Part shown: piece after piece, positions 45,792 through 56,653 of the stretch
Position numbering within the stretch: position 1 is the stretch's first letter
How the letters are laid out: each line of letters starts with the position of its first letter
NCBI GenBank assembly: GCA_947646735.1
Contig: CANTFK010000639.1
Span: 174,317-238,316 of the forward strand
Origin: Peronospora farinosa
Lineage: Eukaryota > Oomycota > Peronosporomycetes > Peronosporales > Peronosporaceae
DNA: 64,000 bases
Direction: 5' to 3'
Translations under genes and position numbers: made by a program
Notes under the pieces: model-generated
Database searches by the model: none
Told to the model about the DNA's origin: nothing
The model's input: only the letters and a program-made list of their open reading frames with translations

Positions 45792-46406
45792 AAATCAGGT
45801 TTAATATATGAGTGTAAGAGTTAGAGCCTTTGTAGTAAGGTTTGTACTATTGGGTATTTGGCCGTTAGGATTCTAATGTTTTGTTGAAAGTGCAAGTTGC
45901 ACTTGGTATACATGGAATGTTGGAAGAGGTTCGAGTGGTTCTTACTTGTAGTTGTACAGAGCCACTGACAAGGCTCTGGAGTGAGCCGAATTGCGTCTGG
46001 CACGTGGTGCATTCAAGTTTTTTGGTTGATTCTTACTTTTTTGAACTAGTGATTCTTTGAGTCGCACGTTTCCTTTGACGTTTGAGCTGTAGCAGCTCTG
46101 CTACACATCCAGTCAAGTGTGCGCATTTTATCCTTGGACTAGGCTAACGGACCCACTTACGTGTCATTGGAGGTGTGCCACCGTGACAGAACGAGAAGCG
46201 ACAAAGAAAACGATGGTAGTAGATGAATAAGGGCGTTGCCACAACCAGAAGATTATGTACATAGTAACACATCTAAACAAGAATCACTCAAAAATCTATT
46301 CCATACGTGTAGGTTCTCGACGGCAGACAGCTATACCATCACAGCTTGTCGCTGCTATTTACATTGTGCGACCGACTCGATTGCTCGCTATTACAATCTC
46401 AATCGC

Positions 46407-47153
46407 TCAGGCAAACTCATTTTTAACGCGAGTGACGTTGACACGATCGGCCAGATGCGTCTGAGCATCTTCAGTTGTGCGGAGCGCGCGGTTGTGATGT
46501 CCGTAGCTGCTCTGACCAGCAGGAATCACAGTGCCTGGCATCTGCTTCTGCGTCTGCATCCCCGAGTTGTTCATAATAGGCACGCACTGCTTGTAGACCT
46601 GCCACTTGATCTCGTGAAGCGCCAGCCAGTAGAATCGCAAGATGCATTCACCTGAGCACTTGGAGAAGTCAACCTTCACATTGGCTGGGTATCCGGAGCC
46701 ATAGGTCGCGACACAATCATCCTGGTGGTCGACCATAATGTCATCAATCCAGGCTTCACACAGGCCATGGTGTGAGTCGATAAACCCCGTATGCGCCTGG
46801 TCGTTTTGCCACTTCATGACAGTAAGGCCGGATACATCAACTGGTGGAGTGTCCGTGCGAGAGTTGCCACAGGTTGGGGCTTGCTGGTCGATCATGTCTC
46901 GTAGTGATTTATAGCCCGTATTAGGAAATGCCGACGTGAAGGTGGCGGTGTTTTCAAGTGGACTACCATCCCACTTGAGACCCCGGAAGGCGCTATTGAC
47001 GTCGGCTGTAATGCGCGTGACGTAGTCACTTCCAATATTGTTTTTATAAAAGGTGGCACGTGGACTGGAAACGTACCCGTGTGCGTTGACGGTGGTGAAG
47101 GCAAATGCAGCCATGGTTACAGTCGCGCAAGCGGCGGAGAAAGTGCGTTGCAT
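46407..47153 (-). CDS. Secreted AA17-type lytic polysaccharide monooxygenase
   Basis: 248 aa, single exon. A signal peptide (MQRTFSAACATVTMAAFAF) is cut after VNA, leaving His25 as mature N-terminus (HGYVSSPRATF), the first ligand of the copper histidine brace. H121 (QAHTGF) and H128/H129 (SHHGLCEAW) are candidates for the second. CILRFYWLALHEIKWQVYKQC matches the oomycete AA17 family, copper enzymes that cleave pectin oxidatively and are linked to plant infection. Conserved Cys residues suggest disulphides. The ~35-residue tail after PAGQSS is Asn/Arg-rich and probably disordered. CAATTTGCC, an FPR-like word, lies about 40 bases upstream of the ATG. Confidence 0.85.
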   Translation of the reverse strand: MQRTFSAACATVTMAAFAFTTVNAHGYVSSPRATFYKNNIGSDYVTRITADVNSAFRGLKWDGSPLENTATFTSAFPNTGYKSLRDMIDQQAPTCGNSRTDTPPVDVSGLTVMKWQNDQAHTGFIDSHHGLCEAWIDDIMVDHQDDCVATYGSGYPANVKVDFSKCSGECILRFYWLALHEIKWQVYKQCVPIMNNSGMQTQKQMPGTVIPAGQSSYGHHNRALRTTEDAQTHLADRVNVTRVKNEFA

Positions 47154-47189
47154 TGTTGCGTTGAAGAAGGTGTTGCTCTGGTGATCGAT

Positions 47190-47198
47190 GGCAAATTG
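47190..47198 (-). promoter_or_regulatory. FPR-like start region of the LPMO gene
   Basis: Minus-strand CAATTTGCC fits CAWTTTNYY and is preceded by the pyrimidine-containing TCAAATATTCCT. It is about 37 bases from the start codon, a usual distance in oomycetes. Confidence 0.4.
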
Positions 47199-47748
47199 AG
47201 GAATATTTGAGATCGAAGGTCTTGGTACTTTGGTCAGCAGTGAAGAAACAGCACGTTGTGAAAGTCAAGTACTAGCATTTGGTGGTAAACGACGATCAAA
47301 CGTTTGACTAAACATGTGTGTATACCAATTCCAGACCATAATCGTTAGCTAGGGTTGGTATAGTGTTAATTGGAGGACGTAGCATTCAAAACAACGAGAA
47401 TGGCTGCGGACTCTTCAGAAAGCTTGTATAACCTAACGGAATAAAGACAGTCCAAGGTGACAGACGGGACGATTTCAGCTAGTTTTGATGGTTGACGACA
47501 TCCGTAAGCGTAAGACGGTAATCCCTGCTGCCTCGTCTGATCGCTCACTTCCGTCGGCTTTAAAGCCGCTGGAAGTTAGTCCGTTTTGATTCAGAATATC
47601 TACCAGAAGGCAAAGTCACTTTTTGTAGTGGAATTAGTTGCCTCCTTTTTCAATCTTATAATGGGTATACGGCACTCAATAGTCTCTCAGTTGACATCGG
47701 TGAAAAGGATACAAAGCTAGCACGTTCGGACTTGCGTCGGAAAATTGT

Positions 47749-47853
47749 CGTCTGAGCATATGTCGCATCAAAAAAAACAAGTGTCGTTCGGACATATGTC
47801 GTGTCGGAAAAAAGGTTCGTTCGGGCAAATGTTGCATCGAAAAAAGTGTCTTG
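47749..47853. repeat. Degenerate ~33-bp triplicate directly 3' of the CDF gene
   Basis: Three units of the type GTTCGGACATATGTCG..TCGGAAAAAAG. They lie in the presumed 3' UTR of the minus-strand transporter gene. The remaining 47199-47748 has no recognised feature. Confidence 0.6.
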
Positions 47854-49300
47854 TTAGGACGATGAATCGCGTCGAATCGTGGGATCCTTGTGCTCGTCGT
47901 AATTGCGCTCGAGGTAGTCCACATGCACAAATGCGCGTTCTACATTGTCTAGCTCCTCTATTTTGTCCTGCAAGCTGAGGCTGATGTCATGGGCGTCCTT
48001 GACACACATATCCTCCGGCAGAATGACTTCCATTTCCACAAGGTAATTGCTGCCGAAGTGATACGCTCGCACAATATCGGTCCTCATCATTGGGTGATGA
48101 ACATCGCCAAGCAGGCGGATTTGATCAATAAACTCTTGATCGGCCTCTGCATTAGACAATCACCACGTGGCGTCAAAAAGAGACGTGCACTTACGTGCTT
48201 TACAACGGCCAAAAAATAACGTACGCAGACCAACGAGGCGCTCCACTTGCTCCTTTCCTGTTGCTAACCAACTGACGGCAATGTACACGGAGATTACGAT
48301 AGCGCCAATCGAGTCGAGATACCATAGACTTGAGTGCATGTGAGCGGCAAAGACAGCTGCCACCGCAACGGTATTGCTGAAGACGTCGTTGCGGTGGTCC
48401 TGTAGCACGCGCAGCACGGACACCAGTAACCAGATGTGTGTTACAACAACGGTGCGTTAACTGAACATTGAGATTGAATAGAGGAGGAATCTTACCTGTG
48501 CCAAAGCATCAGCTGAGGGTGAATGCAATGCAATCTTGGCACAGAGGTACCAGAGTACGAGCTTGATTACAATGGCAGCAAGCAGTACAACCATCGTAAA
48601 GGTCGAGATCTCCAGCTCACGCTGTTTGCCATTGAATCCCTTGACTAGAGCTTCTACCGACTGCTGGATCACTTCAATTGCTACGAAACCGCAATTACTA
48701 TCAGTGTAATTGCTACCTCTCTTCAAAATTTCAACAGCTTCTTACCTGCCATGCCCATGAGAGTAGCTGATACAATCACTGCAATAGGCTCGAGACGTCG
48801 TCTGCCGGCCGGGTACTTGACGTCTGGCGTGTGCATCCGCTTGTCCGAATACCAGAAGAGACCCTGAGACGTGAGGTCCAAGATCGAGTCTACCAGAGAT
48901 GACAGTACGGCCAATGACCCACTCATCAAGGCCGCATAAATCTTCACAATAGCGAGAGCCTGATCAAACAAATCTCAAACGTGACGACTAATTAGTTGAT
49001 ACTATCTTTTCTTATACACCATGGCCAGTATCGGACAGTGAGACGCACTACATTGGCTGCAAGTGACACGTTAATAGCGACCTGCACACGAACCATCGAT
49101 CCCGATGGAGACTCTAGACGCTTGGCATTTCCATCCGCCTCCTTTTTGAGCAGAAATGCATGCGACACCTGCGATCGACGGTGCCGTTCGTCTACTTTGG
49201 AGCCCCCTGGGTTCGATGTTATTGTCAATGATCCATAACCATTTGGTAGCTGTGGACTGCGCTGTAGCGACGGAGAAATGAGTGATGAGGACTCGGCCAT
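47854..49300 (-). CDS. Cation diffusion facilitator, Mn-CDF / MTP type
   Basis: Five exons: 49049-49300, 48746-48959, 48496-48680, 48225-48399 and 47854-48146; 372 aa, phases consistent. The N-terminus is cytosolic. TM segments carry the metal-site signatures LVDSILDLTSQ (TM2) and DHRNDVFSNTVAV (TM5), giving the DxxxD-type sites of the Mn-transporting CDF branch, followed by WYLDSIGAIVIS. The C-terminal cytosolic domain (VRAYHFGSNYLVEMEVILPEDM, HVDYLERNYDEH) is the metallochaperone-like dimerisation domain. Proton-coupled Mn2+ export or compartment loading is the family role. The acceptor of exon 4 falls directly before the DHRND motif. Confidence 0.9.
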
Positions 49301-49513
49301 TGGACAGATTCAAATAACGCTGGCATGTAATACTGGTTCATGGACATTAATACTACTTTTCAATGATTGGGTCCATACACACTTTACTATACGTTCAATA
49401 ATTATTCACAAACTACTATCAGATACACAAAGTAATTCAAAGTACTACTACTATAAGCGGTATATTACTCATATATATATCAAATTACTACTATTGGTCT
49501 CCAGCCATTTCAA

Positions 49514-50520
49514 ATGTTTGTGTTTACACGCATCTCAGACGTGATTCCAGTGGCACCGGAGCTTTTTGATGCTGACTATACGCAAGTGTTGATTGAGGAA
49601 ATTGACCGTAAATATGCCAACAAAGTCATTACAGACGTGGGACTTTGTATTACACTCTATGACTTTGTAAGAATTGGCGACGCATTCGTCCATCCATCAG
49701 ATGGTACGTCACACTCGCAGGTGGAGTTCCGCATGGTCGTGTTTCGTCCATTTGTAGGGGAAGTGCTCAAAGGTCGTATCGTGAGCTGTACGGAGGAGCA
49801 CATTCGTGTTTCGATGGACTTTGTTCAGGACATTATTATCCCGTCGTATGCACTACAGACGCCGTCATATTTGTACGCACAACGAAAAATAAATGTTCGG
49901 ATAGACGCAAAACCTGTACGACAAAATAATACTGACTTTTTCTTTGCTTTTTCGTTATCCTGTTTTATATGCAGTGATACAACAGAGAGACTGTGGGTAT
50001 GGAAGTACGCGGAAGGACAAGGTGTGGGTGGGCTGGTTTTCTAGCACGTGACTGTTGAATGACTAAGTGTTGGCTAACCTTTGGTTGATGCTATGCAGAG
50101 AAATTCTATATGGACTTGCACGAGGATATCCGTTTCCGTGTGACCAATATCAACTTTACACGTGTGACTAAGACTGCAAAAGGTGGTCTGGCTGTAACTG
50201 ACCAATGCTGGAACAAATGGAGTAACCATGCTCTCTTTTTCTTTTACAGGCATTCAAGCCACAACGACAGAGGCGACGGAAAAGGCAGAGAAGGACGGTA
50301 GTACTGAGGACATGCGGCAATCTTTGGCTCGTCGACGGTCGTCGAGCGTAGATTTGTCGGACAACGACCCAACGCCATCAGCCATTCACATCCTGGTGAG
50401 TTCTTTGCGTGTGCTACAGTATTTCTCGCACGCGTTTTTGACATGTTTTTGATGCATCCACATGATTAGGGAACGATCGATGAAGATGGTTTGGGCTTGT
50501 CATCGTGGTGGACGAGCTAA
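49514..50520 (+). CDS. RPC8: RNA polymerase III subunit RPC8 (RPC25/POLR3H, RPB7 family)
   Basis: Five exons: 49514-49872, 49975-50021, 50099-50182, 50250-50395 and 50470-50520; 228 aa, phases consistent. The N-terminal RPB7-like domain (MFVFTRISDVIPVAPELF, NKVITDVGLCITLYD) is followed by an S1-type OB fold (FRPFVGEVLKGRIVSCTEEHIRVSM) and ends with the Pol III-specific LGLSSWWTS. With RPC9 it forms the stalk of RNA polymerase III, used in initiation at tRNA and 5S genes. A ~35-residue charged/Ser-rich insert (residues 165-205) is longer than in yeast or human. Divergent from the CDF gene, with about 210 bp between starts. Confidence 0.9.
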
Positions 50521-51658
50521 GTTCCGAGCAATTAGACGGTTTGTTTCTGGTTAAGCAATGCAAAACACATTTACCCTTTTCAGTTCGTTTGCTTTTCCTG
50601 TCTCGGTGTCTGTTGCAGGAGAGGCACCACTTGCTCGACTAGAGTGCTAAATGATGTCGTCCGAAGCAGCTGCCATGGCCTGCAATATGAGGCCGTACTC
50701 TGAACGTCCTTCGCCTCATTTTCCAGGCGAAGAGCAGGAGAGAGTGCTAGCAGAGAAAAAAGGGAGACACAGCAGGTGCAAGCGCAACCGAATCACTTAT
50801 AAGGAGATGCCTTTGATGCAGGAAAATGCAAAAATGCGACTGTAGGGTCTTGCTCGTGGAGCAGCGATTCTGAGCCATTATCATCTTTCTTTATCAACTA
50901 GTGATTAAAGTGAGGGTAGCAACGGCTTAACGTGATTCATATCGCGTAAATTCAGATCGATAGCTACTATTCTGTCCAAGACCTTCTTTTATTAGTATCT
51001 CGCTTCCGATGTTTGTCACATCTAGTAGGTTGTTTATTGCTCTTAATGATCTTTTCCTCACTCATCACGGGCTTGTCAGCAATTTGTTTGATCTCCAGGT
51101 AACAATGACATCCACGATATTTCACAACGAACAAGCGCATTATAGTATCGGCAAGATACAGTAAGCTATCGATGTCGTTTATAGCACGAAGAATCACTAT
51201 TATCTCTATTGCTTCACTTTTAAGGACAAGCAAGGTGCTTCTTTGCTTTGTTTCCAGTCCCATTAGTGCTGTAATGCTTTTGCAGCTGTCGTAAAAGCTA
51301 CCTAGATTTATTGACGTGAATGAGAGATCCTTACTTTCTGTTCTACCACCTTTTTCAAGAAGGCTCTAATATCGAGTGAGCTCACTAATGTACGCTGGCG
51401 TTGTCCATAGTACTGTATCGTTTTCAACAAGCAGCACTGGAGCTCGAGTGGTATTGTTTCTCAACAATGGCAATCTTGCTCCCGCGACGACAAGCAGCCA
51501 ACCCATTGTTGTTGTAACTGACAACCCAAGACAGGATCCAAGCATCAACGATAACGCGCTCCGCAAATAAAGCACTGGCAAAGCATGATACACTTGGGAG
51601 ATCTTAAAGTACGAACGGTGCGGCGGTGGTTCGCGCCATGTATACCTTTTAAATACGT
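50521..51658. other. Region without a supported gene
   Basis: Small frames at 50651-50845 (+), 50967-51263 (-) and 51366-51668 (-, with two hydrophobic stretches) have no recognisable family. The last starts 10 bases inside the end of the secreted-protein gene and could be a small membrane protein, but composition alone is weak support. Confidence 0.35.
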
Positions 51659-52759
51659 TTACAGGCACGTGGCACCAAACAGCGGCTTCAATATCGTGTC
51701 GATGATCTTGTTCATTAGCGACAATAGAAACGATTGCGCGACGTCAAGAAACACACGGTGATAGTATCCCTTGCGGTTCAAATTGTCAACTGGAGGGTTG
51801 AGAAAGGTGTTGGTCATCGCTCTGAAGAACCTGTTCGACTTGTAGAAGTCAATATGAAACTCCGAAATTAGGTCCCAACCTAGGGCCAGCGTGTAGATCT
51901 TGGCCTCCTTAAAGTTTTTCAAGATCACCGAGGATAAGCCGGTAAAATTACCACCCGCGCCTAGCGACATGATGGTAGGAATCGTCAGGTTTTGACACGC
52001 AGACGTGGGGATTCCCGACGCGCATTGGTACATGACGGCTTTCATGTGAAGCACAAATTTTGGCTTGCGCACTGTGAATGCTACTGCCACATTGAAGCGT
52101 TTTGGCCTGCACTTGATCGGGTGCAGTAGATTGATCCAGCACAGCTGGTACCACTTGTGGTTAAGCTGAGCTACGTCAACCGTAAAGGTTCCCCTTACCG
52201 TGACGGTGCCGTTGAAGGTTGTGCCCAGCAGTAAAGTGCTGGAGCTCGTAACGTTCACCGGCATGGGCGCGATCGTCGTGATACCCGTCACGTTCAGCGT
52301 ATCGATCGTGGGTGTTGTTTCAAATATATGACCGAGGAACGAGATGTTAAAAGTCGACATCGTGTAGTTCTTGATGATGAGCGGGTCACTCACGTAAGGT
52401 TTGAGTAGTGTCGGCGTAGTTTTGACAATGTTTATCAAGTTGTTCAGCGCAACGAAATCGTCCGTTGCAGTGTGGAAATCGGTGAGTACGCACGTGTTTT
52501 CTACTGTAAAACTCCCTGTGCTTTTACCCGTGGGTGTAGGCTTATTAGTTGATGTGGACTTGTCAGTGGGTGTGGGGCTTGTGGCTACAGGGCTTTCATT
52601 AAGGCTCACCTGAGTGGTCTCAACAAAGCTTTCATGAGAGCTCATCGGGGTTGACTCTACAGGGCTAATTATGGTAGCAGCTACACCGCCACCGTTCCCA
52701 TGGAAGACAGCGCCAACAGCGACGACAATTGCAGCAAAGAATCTGGAAAACCTGATCAT
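51659..52759 (-). CDS. Secreted Ser/Thr-rich protein, unknown family
   Basis: 366 aa from the ATG at 52759, chosen because MIRFSRFFAAIVVAVGAVF forms a signal peptide; an in-frame ATG 26 codons upstream would bury it. Residues about 30-90 are a Thr/Ser/Pro-rich linker (TPTDKSTSTNKPTPTG), probably O-glycosylated. Residues 90-366 form one domain with alternating hydrophobic strands, several N-glycosylation sequons (NYTMS, NVTGI, NVTSS, NGTVT) and a few Cys, ending in ATCL. The fold is not recognised. The pattern of long amphipathic strands would allow a lipid-binding fold, but this is a guess. A broken paralogue lies 0.4 kb upstream. Confidence 0.7.
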   Translation of the reverse strand: MIRFSRFFAAIVVAVGAVFHGNGGGVAATIISPVESTPMSSHESFVETTQVSLNESPVATSPTPTDKSTSTNKPTPTGKSTGSFTVENTCVLTDFHTATDDFVALNNLINIVKTTPTLLKPYVSDPLIIKNYTMSTFNISFLGHIFETTPTIDTLNVTGITTIAPMPVNVTSSSTLLLGTTFNGTVTVRGTFTVDVAQLNHKWYQLCWINLLHPIKCRPKRFNVAVAFTVRKPKFVLHMKAVMYQCASGIPTSACQNLTIPTIMSLGAGGNFTGLSSVILKNFKEAKIYTLALGWDLISEFHIDFYKSNRFFRAMTNTFLNPPVDNLNRKGYYHRVFLDVAQSFLLSLMNKIIDTILKPLFGATCL

Positions 52760-53187
52760 CCTGAGGAAGTGGCAAAATTGGAAGAGTTGAAGGAGGTTGT
52801 GCAGATCAAAGAGTGTGGGGCTAATCGCTTCCACCATTCACTCCTCCTCTTTGAGTAAGGCATTAATACTGAGTTGTACCCTAGCACAACAGAAATGGGG
52901 TGATAGTCGCGTGAGATCAGATTGTTCTCTGGCTCGCAATATTCTACCAGCGCAGACGCCTGGGAAGTCCGGGCTTTGTAGCTATACTCAGGACGTAGTA
53001 CAGCCTAATCAAATGCTATTCTGACTCCGTAAATGTCGCGCTTGCACTCGAGCAGCCCAGAAGTCGTCACCAGAAGTTAGACAGACATGTACATGGTCGG
53101 TGTGCTCCAGTCTCAGCATCCTCGTGTTTATTCTCAGCTTCGTTGACGTGTCCTGCTCCATACGTTTAAGCGTTCACCAGCACGATG

Positions 53188-53590
53188 TTATAAAGACCAA
53201 AATGTTTTCTGACCTGTGACAATGATCTGCTTCGTTGTCAGCGTCGTTAGGCTCGTGATAGTATGCGAGTTGATCGCGGGTGCCACCTGAGGTGTAAATC
53301 GAGTAATGAAAAGTTCTGCTCTGTCAGGTCTGATTTTCAAAGAACAGAGGGTCGCTGATATATGACTGACTAACGATAGTGGTGTCTTAACGATGATCAT
53401 AGTGTTGTTGAGCGCCTTCTAGTCCGGCGTAGCGGTTAGGAGGTTGGTAGTCACGCATGTGCCGGCCACGGATATACAGCTTTTCAGAAGCTGCAGCAGC
53501 AGCAAAACGGAAGAGCTTTTCCGGTTTGCTACTGCTTTCATTGTCGTAAATCCTGCTATGAAGCTGGCATGTGCTGAGGGGGCAAACTGA
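53188..53590 (-). pseudogene. Decayed paralogue of the secreted protein
   Basis: Minus-strand pieces align with the intact gene: GTCVTTNLLTATPD, an in-frame TAG, KALNNTMIIVKT, then after a shift YISDPLFFENQT (intact: YVSDPLIIKNYT), and finally AINSHTITSLTTL (intact: TIDTLNVTGITTI). At least one stop and one or two frameshifts are visible. The C-terminal two thirds are missing. Confidence 0.65.
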
Positions 53591-53701
53591 AAAGTGGCAA
53601 CATCAGTGCTGTAGACTACAGCGCCAGCAGACATCAGCACCACGTCACTCAACACGCTTCCTGCTACATGTACCAGGTAGTCAATGGATCAGTTTAGATG
53701 A

Positions 53702-53741
53702 TTTTTCAAGCGGAAGAATTGCAACTCTTCCGCTTGAAAAA
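53702..53741. other. Perfect 16-bp inverted repeat (hairpin)
   Basis: TTTTTCAAGCGGAAGA, an 8-base spacer, then its reverse complement ending in AAAAA. Isolated in intergenic DNA; it could be a transcription-end hairpin or a remnant of a miniature element. Confidence 0.6.
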
Positions 53742-53884
53742 GCTAAACCTCTTCGTGAGCTTTAGTCTCACGACGCCTCACGTCTGACTGCATGTACAAT
53801 AAAGCGCGCTGGAGTTGCAGTATGAATGTACTCGTCGCTTGTAGTGACCTCAGCGACGCGTTCGTCATTACGGGGCTAAACACA

Positions 53885-54250
53885 CCCATGCTATAGGTCC
53901 GCCCTCAATTCTCGAACCATTGTATGTCTACGAGATCTACTGGCATACATAAACTTCGCGGCAGCTCAATACCAATATTCCATTCTTCACGTGTGAGTTC
54001 TAAACTCAATTCTGATACGGACATGTTTGAACTTAGCCAGGTTTGAGCTTTCCTGTTGTCCACGTAAAGTATCATAGGCTCGCTGCATTTCATTCCTAGC
54101 TTTCCAAGAAGCTACCTTCGGAAATGCTACGCAGGACATTTCGCTTTGGCTGATACTCGACGGCTCGCTAATTACTTGCATAAGTACAGCACACGCAGAC
54201 TTTTGATCCTTCTCAAAGAGAAGCAGCGCAGTATTAGTAGCCAAGTTGAA
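53885..54250 (-). pseudogene. Ty1/copia RNase H relic
   Basis: Minus-strand fragments in shifting frames: SEPSSISQSEMSCVAFPKVAS, EPMILYVDNRKAQ and KFKHVRIRIEF. They follow the order of copia RNase H (compare SGASLSTMEAEF, DPMSMWVDNQAAIK and AKHVNIRFKL in the element at 55529). It is heavily decayed and from a different lineage than that element. Confidence 0.55.
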
Positions 54251-55470
54251 ACAATTAGACGTGCAATATTACCAGCCTACTAGCGGCAAGAATGTCATTT
54301 ACAAGGGTTCTGGAAGAAGCTCTGATTCACGTCTTATAAAACTAGGTGGCTTCCAAGCCCAGCTGCAAACGCAGGCTAAGGATTCGATTCTATTCTTGTC
54401 CATCATATTGAGCATTGAGCTCAGTATGAGCGACTGCAGTAGCTCTTCGTGTTCCATGGCATATTTCTTACAAAAAAAGTAACTAGACAATGTGAGATGG
54501 GGTGACCTCTCCAGCGGAAGATCAATCTCGGGGTCAATGATATCGAAAGCTCGGAGGATCTTCCTTTGCATGATACAGCAAGGACCAGATACCAGGCGAT
54601 GCTTACACCCCTGGTCTTCGTAACAAAAGCACCATGCTGCAGCAAATGAGCACCAGCTTCGCGCTCAAGGGCCAACTAGGCAATACATCACAAACGTCGC
54701 ATCGCAGTACTAGTCATGCACCTCTGGTCGTACACTTCTACTTCGTAGAACTTTCAGGATCCACCCCTCATTGCCAGGTCACCATCACCAGCAAAGGGCT
54801 CTGTGCAATTCATGCCTCAAAGTAATATTCCCACATCATCGCTCATCTTGCTTTTACCAGGCACAATTCCAAATCGTAAGGATTGCATGGAGTCTTCATT
54901 TACAGCTTCACCGCTCGATAGGCATGACCGGCATCCGGCAGTCATTCATATCCTCTGGGAAATCATAGTCTGCGTTTTGGCACAACTCTATAACCACGCG
55001 CATGCAAAGGTGTTATTGCAGGCAATGCTGCAGCCTAAAGCCGAGCTCTACATCATCAGCAAAAGAATGCTTTTTATAAAAGTCCACTTCTATTATTCCT
55101 GGATGTCTACTTTCCGGGCTCTTAAAACCTTGAAGAGAAGGCAGGGTACGTGTCTTGAGCAGTCTTGAGTTCCTTAACAAATTTAAGAATGCCTCAGGGA
55201 GCTTTGTCAATATACAATGGTTGGCTACGTCCAAAGTTACCCATCATCGACCACTGAACTGTAAGATCCTTTTGAACCACATCATCGAAAAAGACGAGCG
55301 TAGTTACTTATTCACCGATACCGTCATTGACAGGCCTTGAATCGCTCAATACCACTACTTCCGTCCTTTTTAGCTTTGTAAGGTAGACGTACAACATTCC
55401 AACACCATTTTTATCAAGTGTACTAAAATCCTCGATCCTTTTATTCTTCCTTTTTGTAGCGGGCTAAAAG
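54251..55470. other. Decayed, unassigned sequence
   Basis: No intact frame or clear domain. Several short frames on both strands are interrupted often. Lying between two retroelement relics, it is probably old transposon or gene debris. Confidence 0.35.
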
Positions 55471-55528
55471 TGTTACACGTACTCGTTAAGAATGTGGGCA
55501 GGTCTAAAAGGGTACGTAAAGTACTTAA

Positions 55529-55817
55529 TGTAAGAGTGGAGTGAAGTAGTGGTGCACTTGTGCACGTAGAGGGAAGTAAAAGTAAAATATATCAAGCATT
55601 AACTACTCTCCTTCGCTAGCGCTTTAACATGTACGATAGAGTCAACTGCGACTACACCATGTCTAGTCTGTAGTCTTCGTCTATCCCGCTTCGCCACATC
55701 TGTTAAGATGTCACAACATTAGCCAATTCGGGTGCGGTCGCAACTTACCGGGCACAGGGTATAGCCCTTGCCTTCAACACCTTGCAACCTGTCAAAAAAA
55801 AACGATCGCTTCTAACA
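55529..55817 (-). repeat. 3' LTR of the copia element
   Basis: 289 bp, preceded on the minus strand by GAGGAGGAG. Differs from the 5' LTR by a longer A-run and a few substitutions. Confidence 0.85.
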
Positions 55818-56650
55818 CTCCTCCTCGACTGCATCCTGGATGGTCTTCAACTTGAACATCGTTCGCAGGTCTTCCATTCTTGGTGCCGGTAACGCCTTGG
55901 TCAACATGTCCACCATCATGTCCTCAGACTTAATAAATCTTGGTTTCACGACACCTTCACGCACATGTTTGATTATGAGCTTAAAACGGATGTTCACATG
56001 CTTCGCGCTTGAGGTACTCTTCTCGGACTCGAGTTGCTTGATTGCCGCTTGGTTGTCAACCCACATCGACATGGGATCGCTTATCTTCAGCTTCAATTCG
56101 CCGAGTAGTTCCCGTAGGCACGTACCGCTTGTGACGCAGAGATGAATTCCGCTTCCATCGTGCTCAACGATGCCCCGGACTGCTTCTTGCACGTCCACAT
56201 CACGACGGCTCCGTCCATAGTGAGGACACACCCGGAGACTGACTTGCGATCAGACTTGTCGGCAGCGAAATCGGCATCGCTCCAACATTCGACCCGAACA
56301 TCATTGGATGTAGGTCCGACACCATTGAGGTGCAACTTCAAGCCCTTCGATATCTTCAAGTATCTTGCAATACGTTTTGCGATCTTCCAGTCCTTTGTCG
56401 TAGGCTTGTGTGTCTGCCTAGTTGCCTTGTGAACAGCAAAGCAGATATCAGGACGCGTGCACCTTGCTATCCACAGCAGGCTCCCAACTAGCGACTGGAA
56501 CGACTTCACACTTGGCTCTCCCTTTGCACCTTTCACAGGAAGGCATTCCACAGTGTCCTCGTCTTCTGCATTGCACTTGTCCCCGATTGGGGTCCTCACC
56601 CCATTAGCTGAATCCAGTCCGAACTCCTTCAACAGGAGGTCGATCATCAC
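55812..56650 (-). pseudogene. Copia RNase H
   Basis: Two overlapping frames (56093-56650 and 55812-56231). Motifs in order: SLVGSLLWIARCTRPDICFAV, CWSDADFAADKSDRKSVSG, GASLSTMEAEFISASQAV, WVDNQAAIKQLES, SAKHVNIRFKL and the terminal DMLTKALPAPRMEDLR. One shift lies near 56100-56140. Confidence 0.8.
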
Positions 56651-56653
56651 TTC

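Noticed and set aside
51366..51668. 100-codon minus-strand frame with two hydrophobic stretches
   Set aside because: Overlaps the end of the secreted-protein gene, has no homologue I recognise and no clear promoter; left as unsupported.
54299..54675. Overlapping minus-strand frames as a possible gene
   Set aside because: Frequent stops in every frame and position between retroelement relics favour debris; no domain found.
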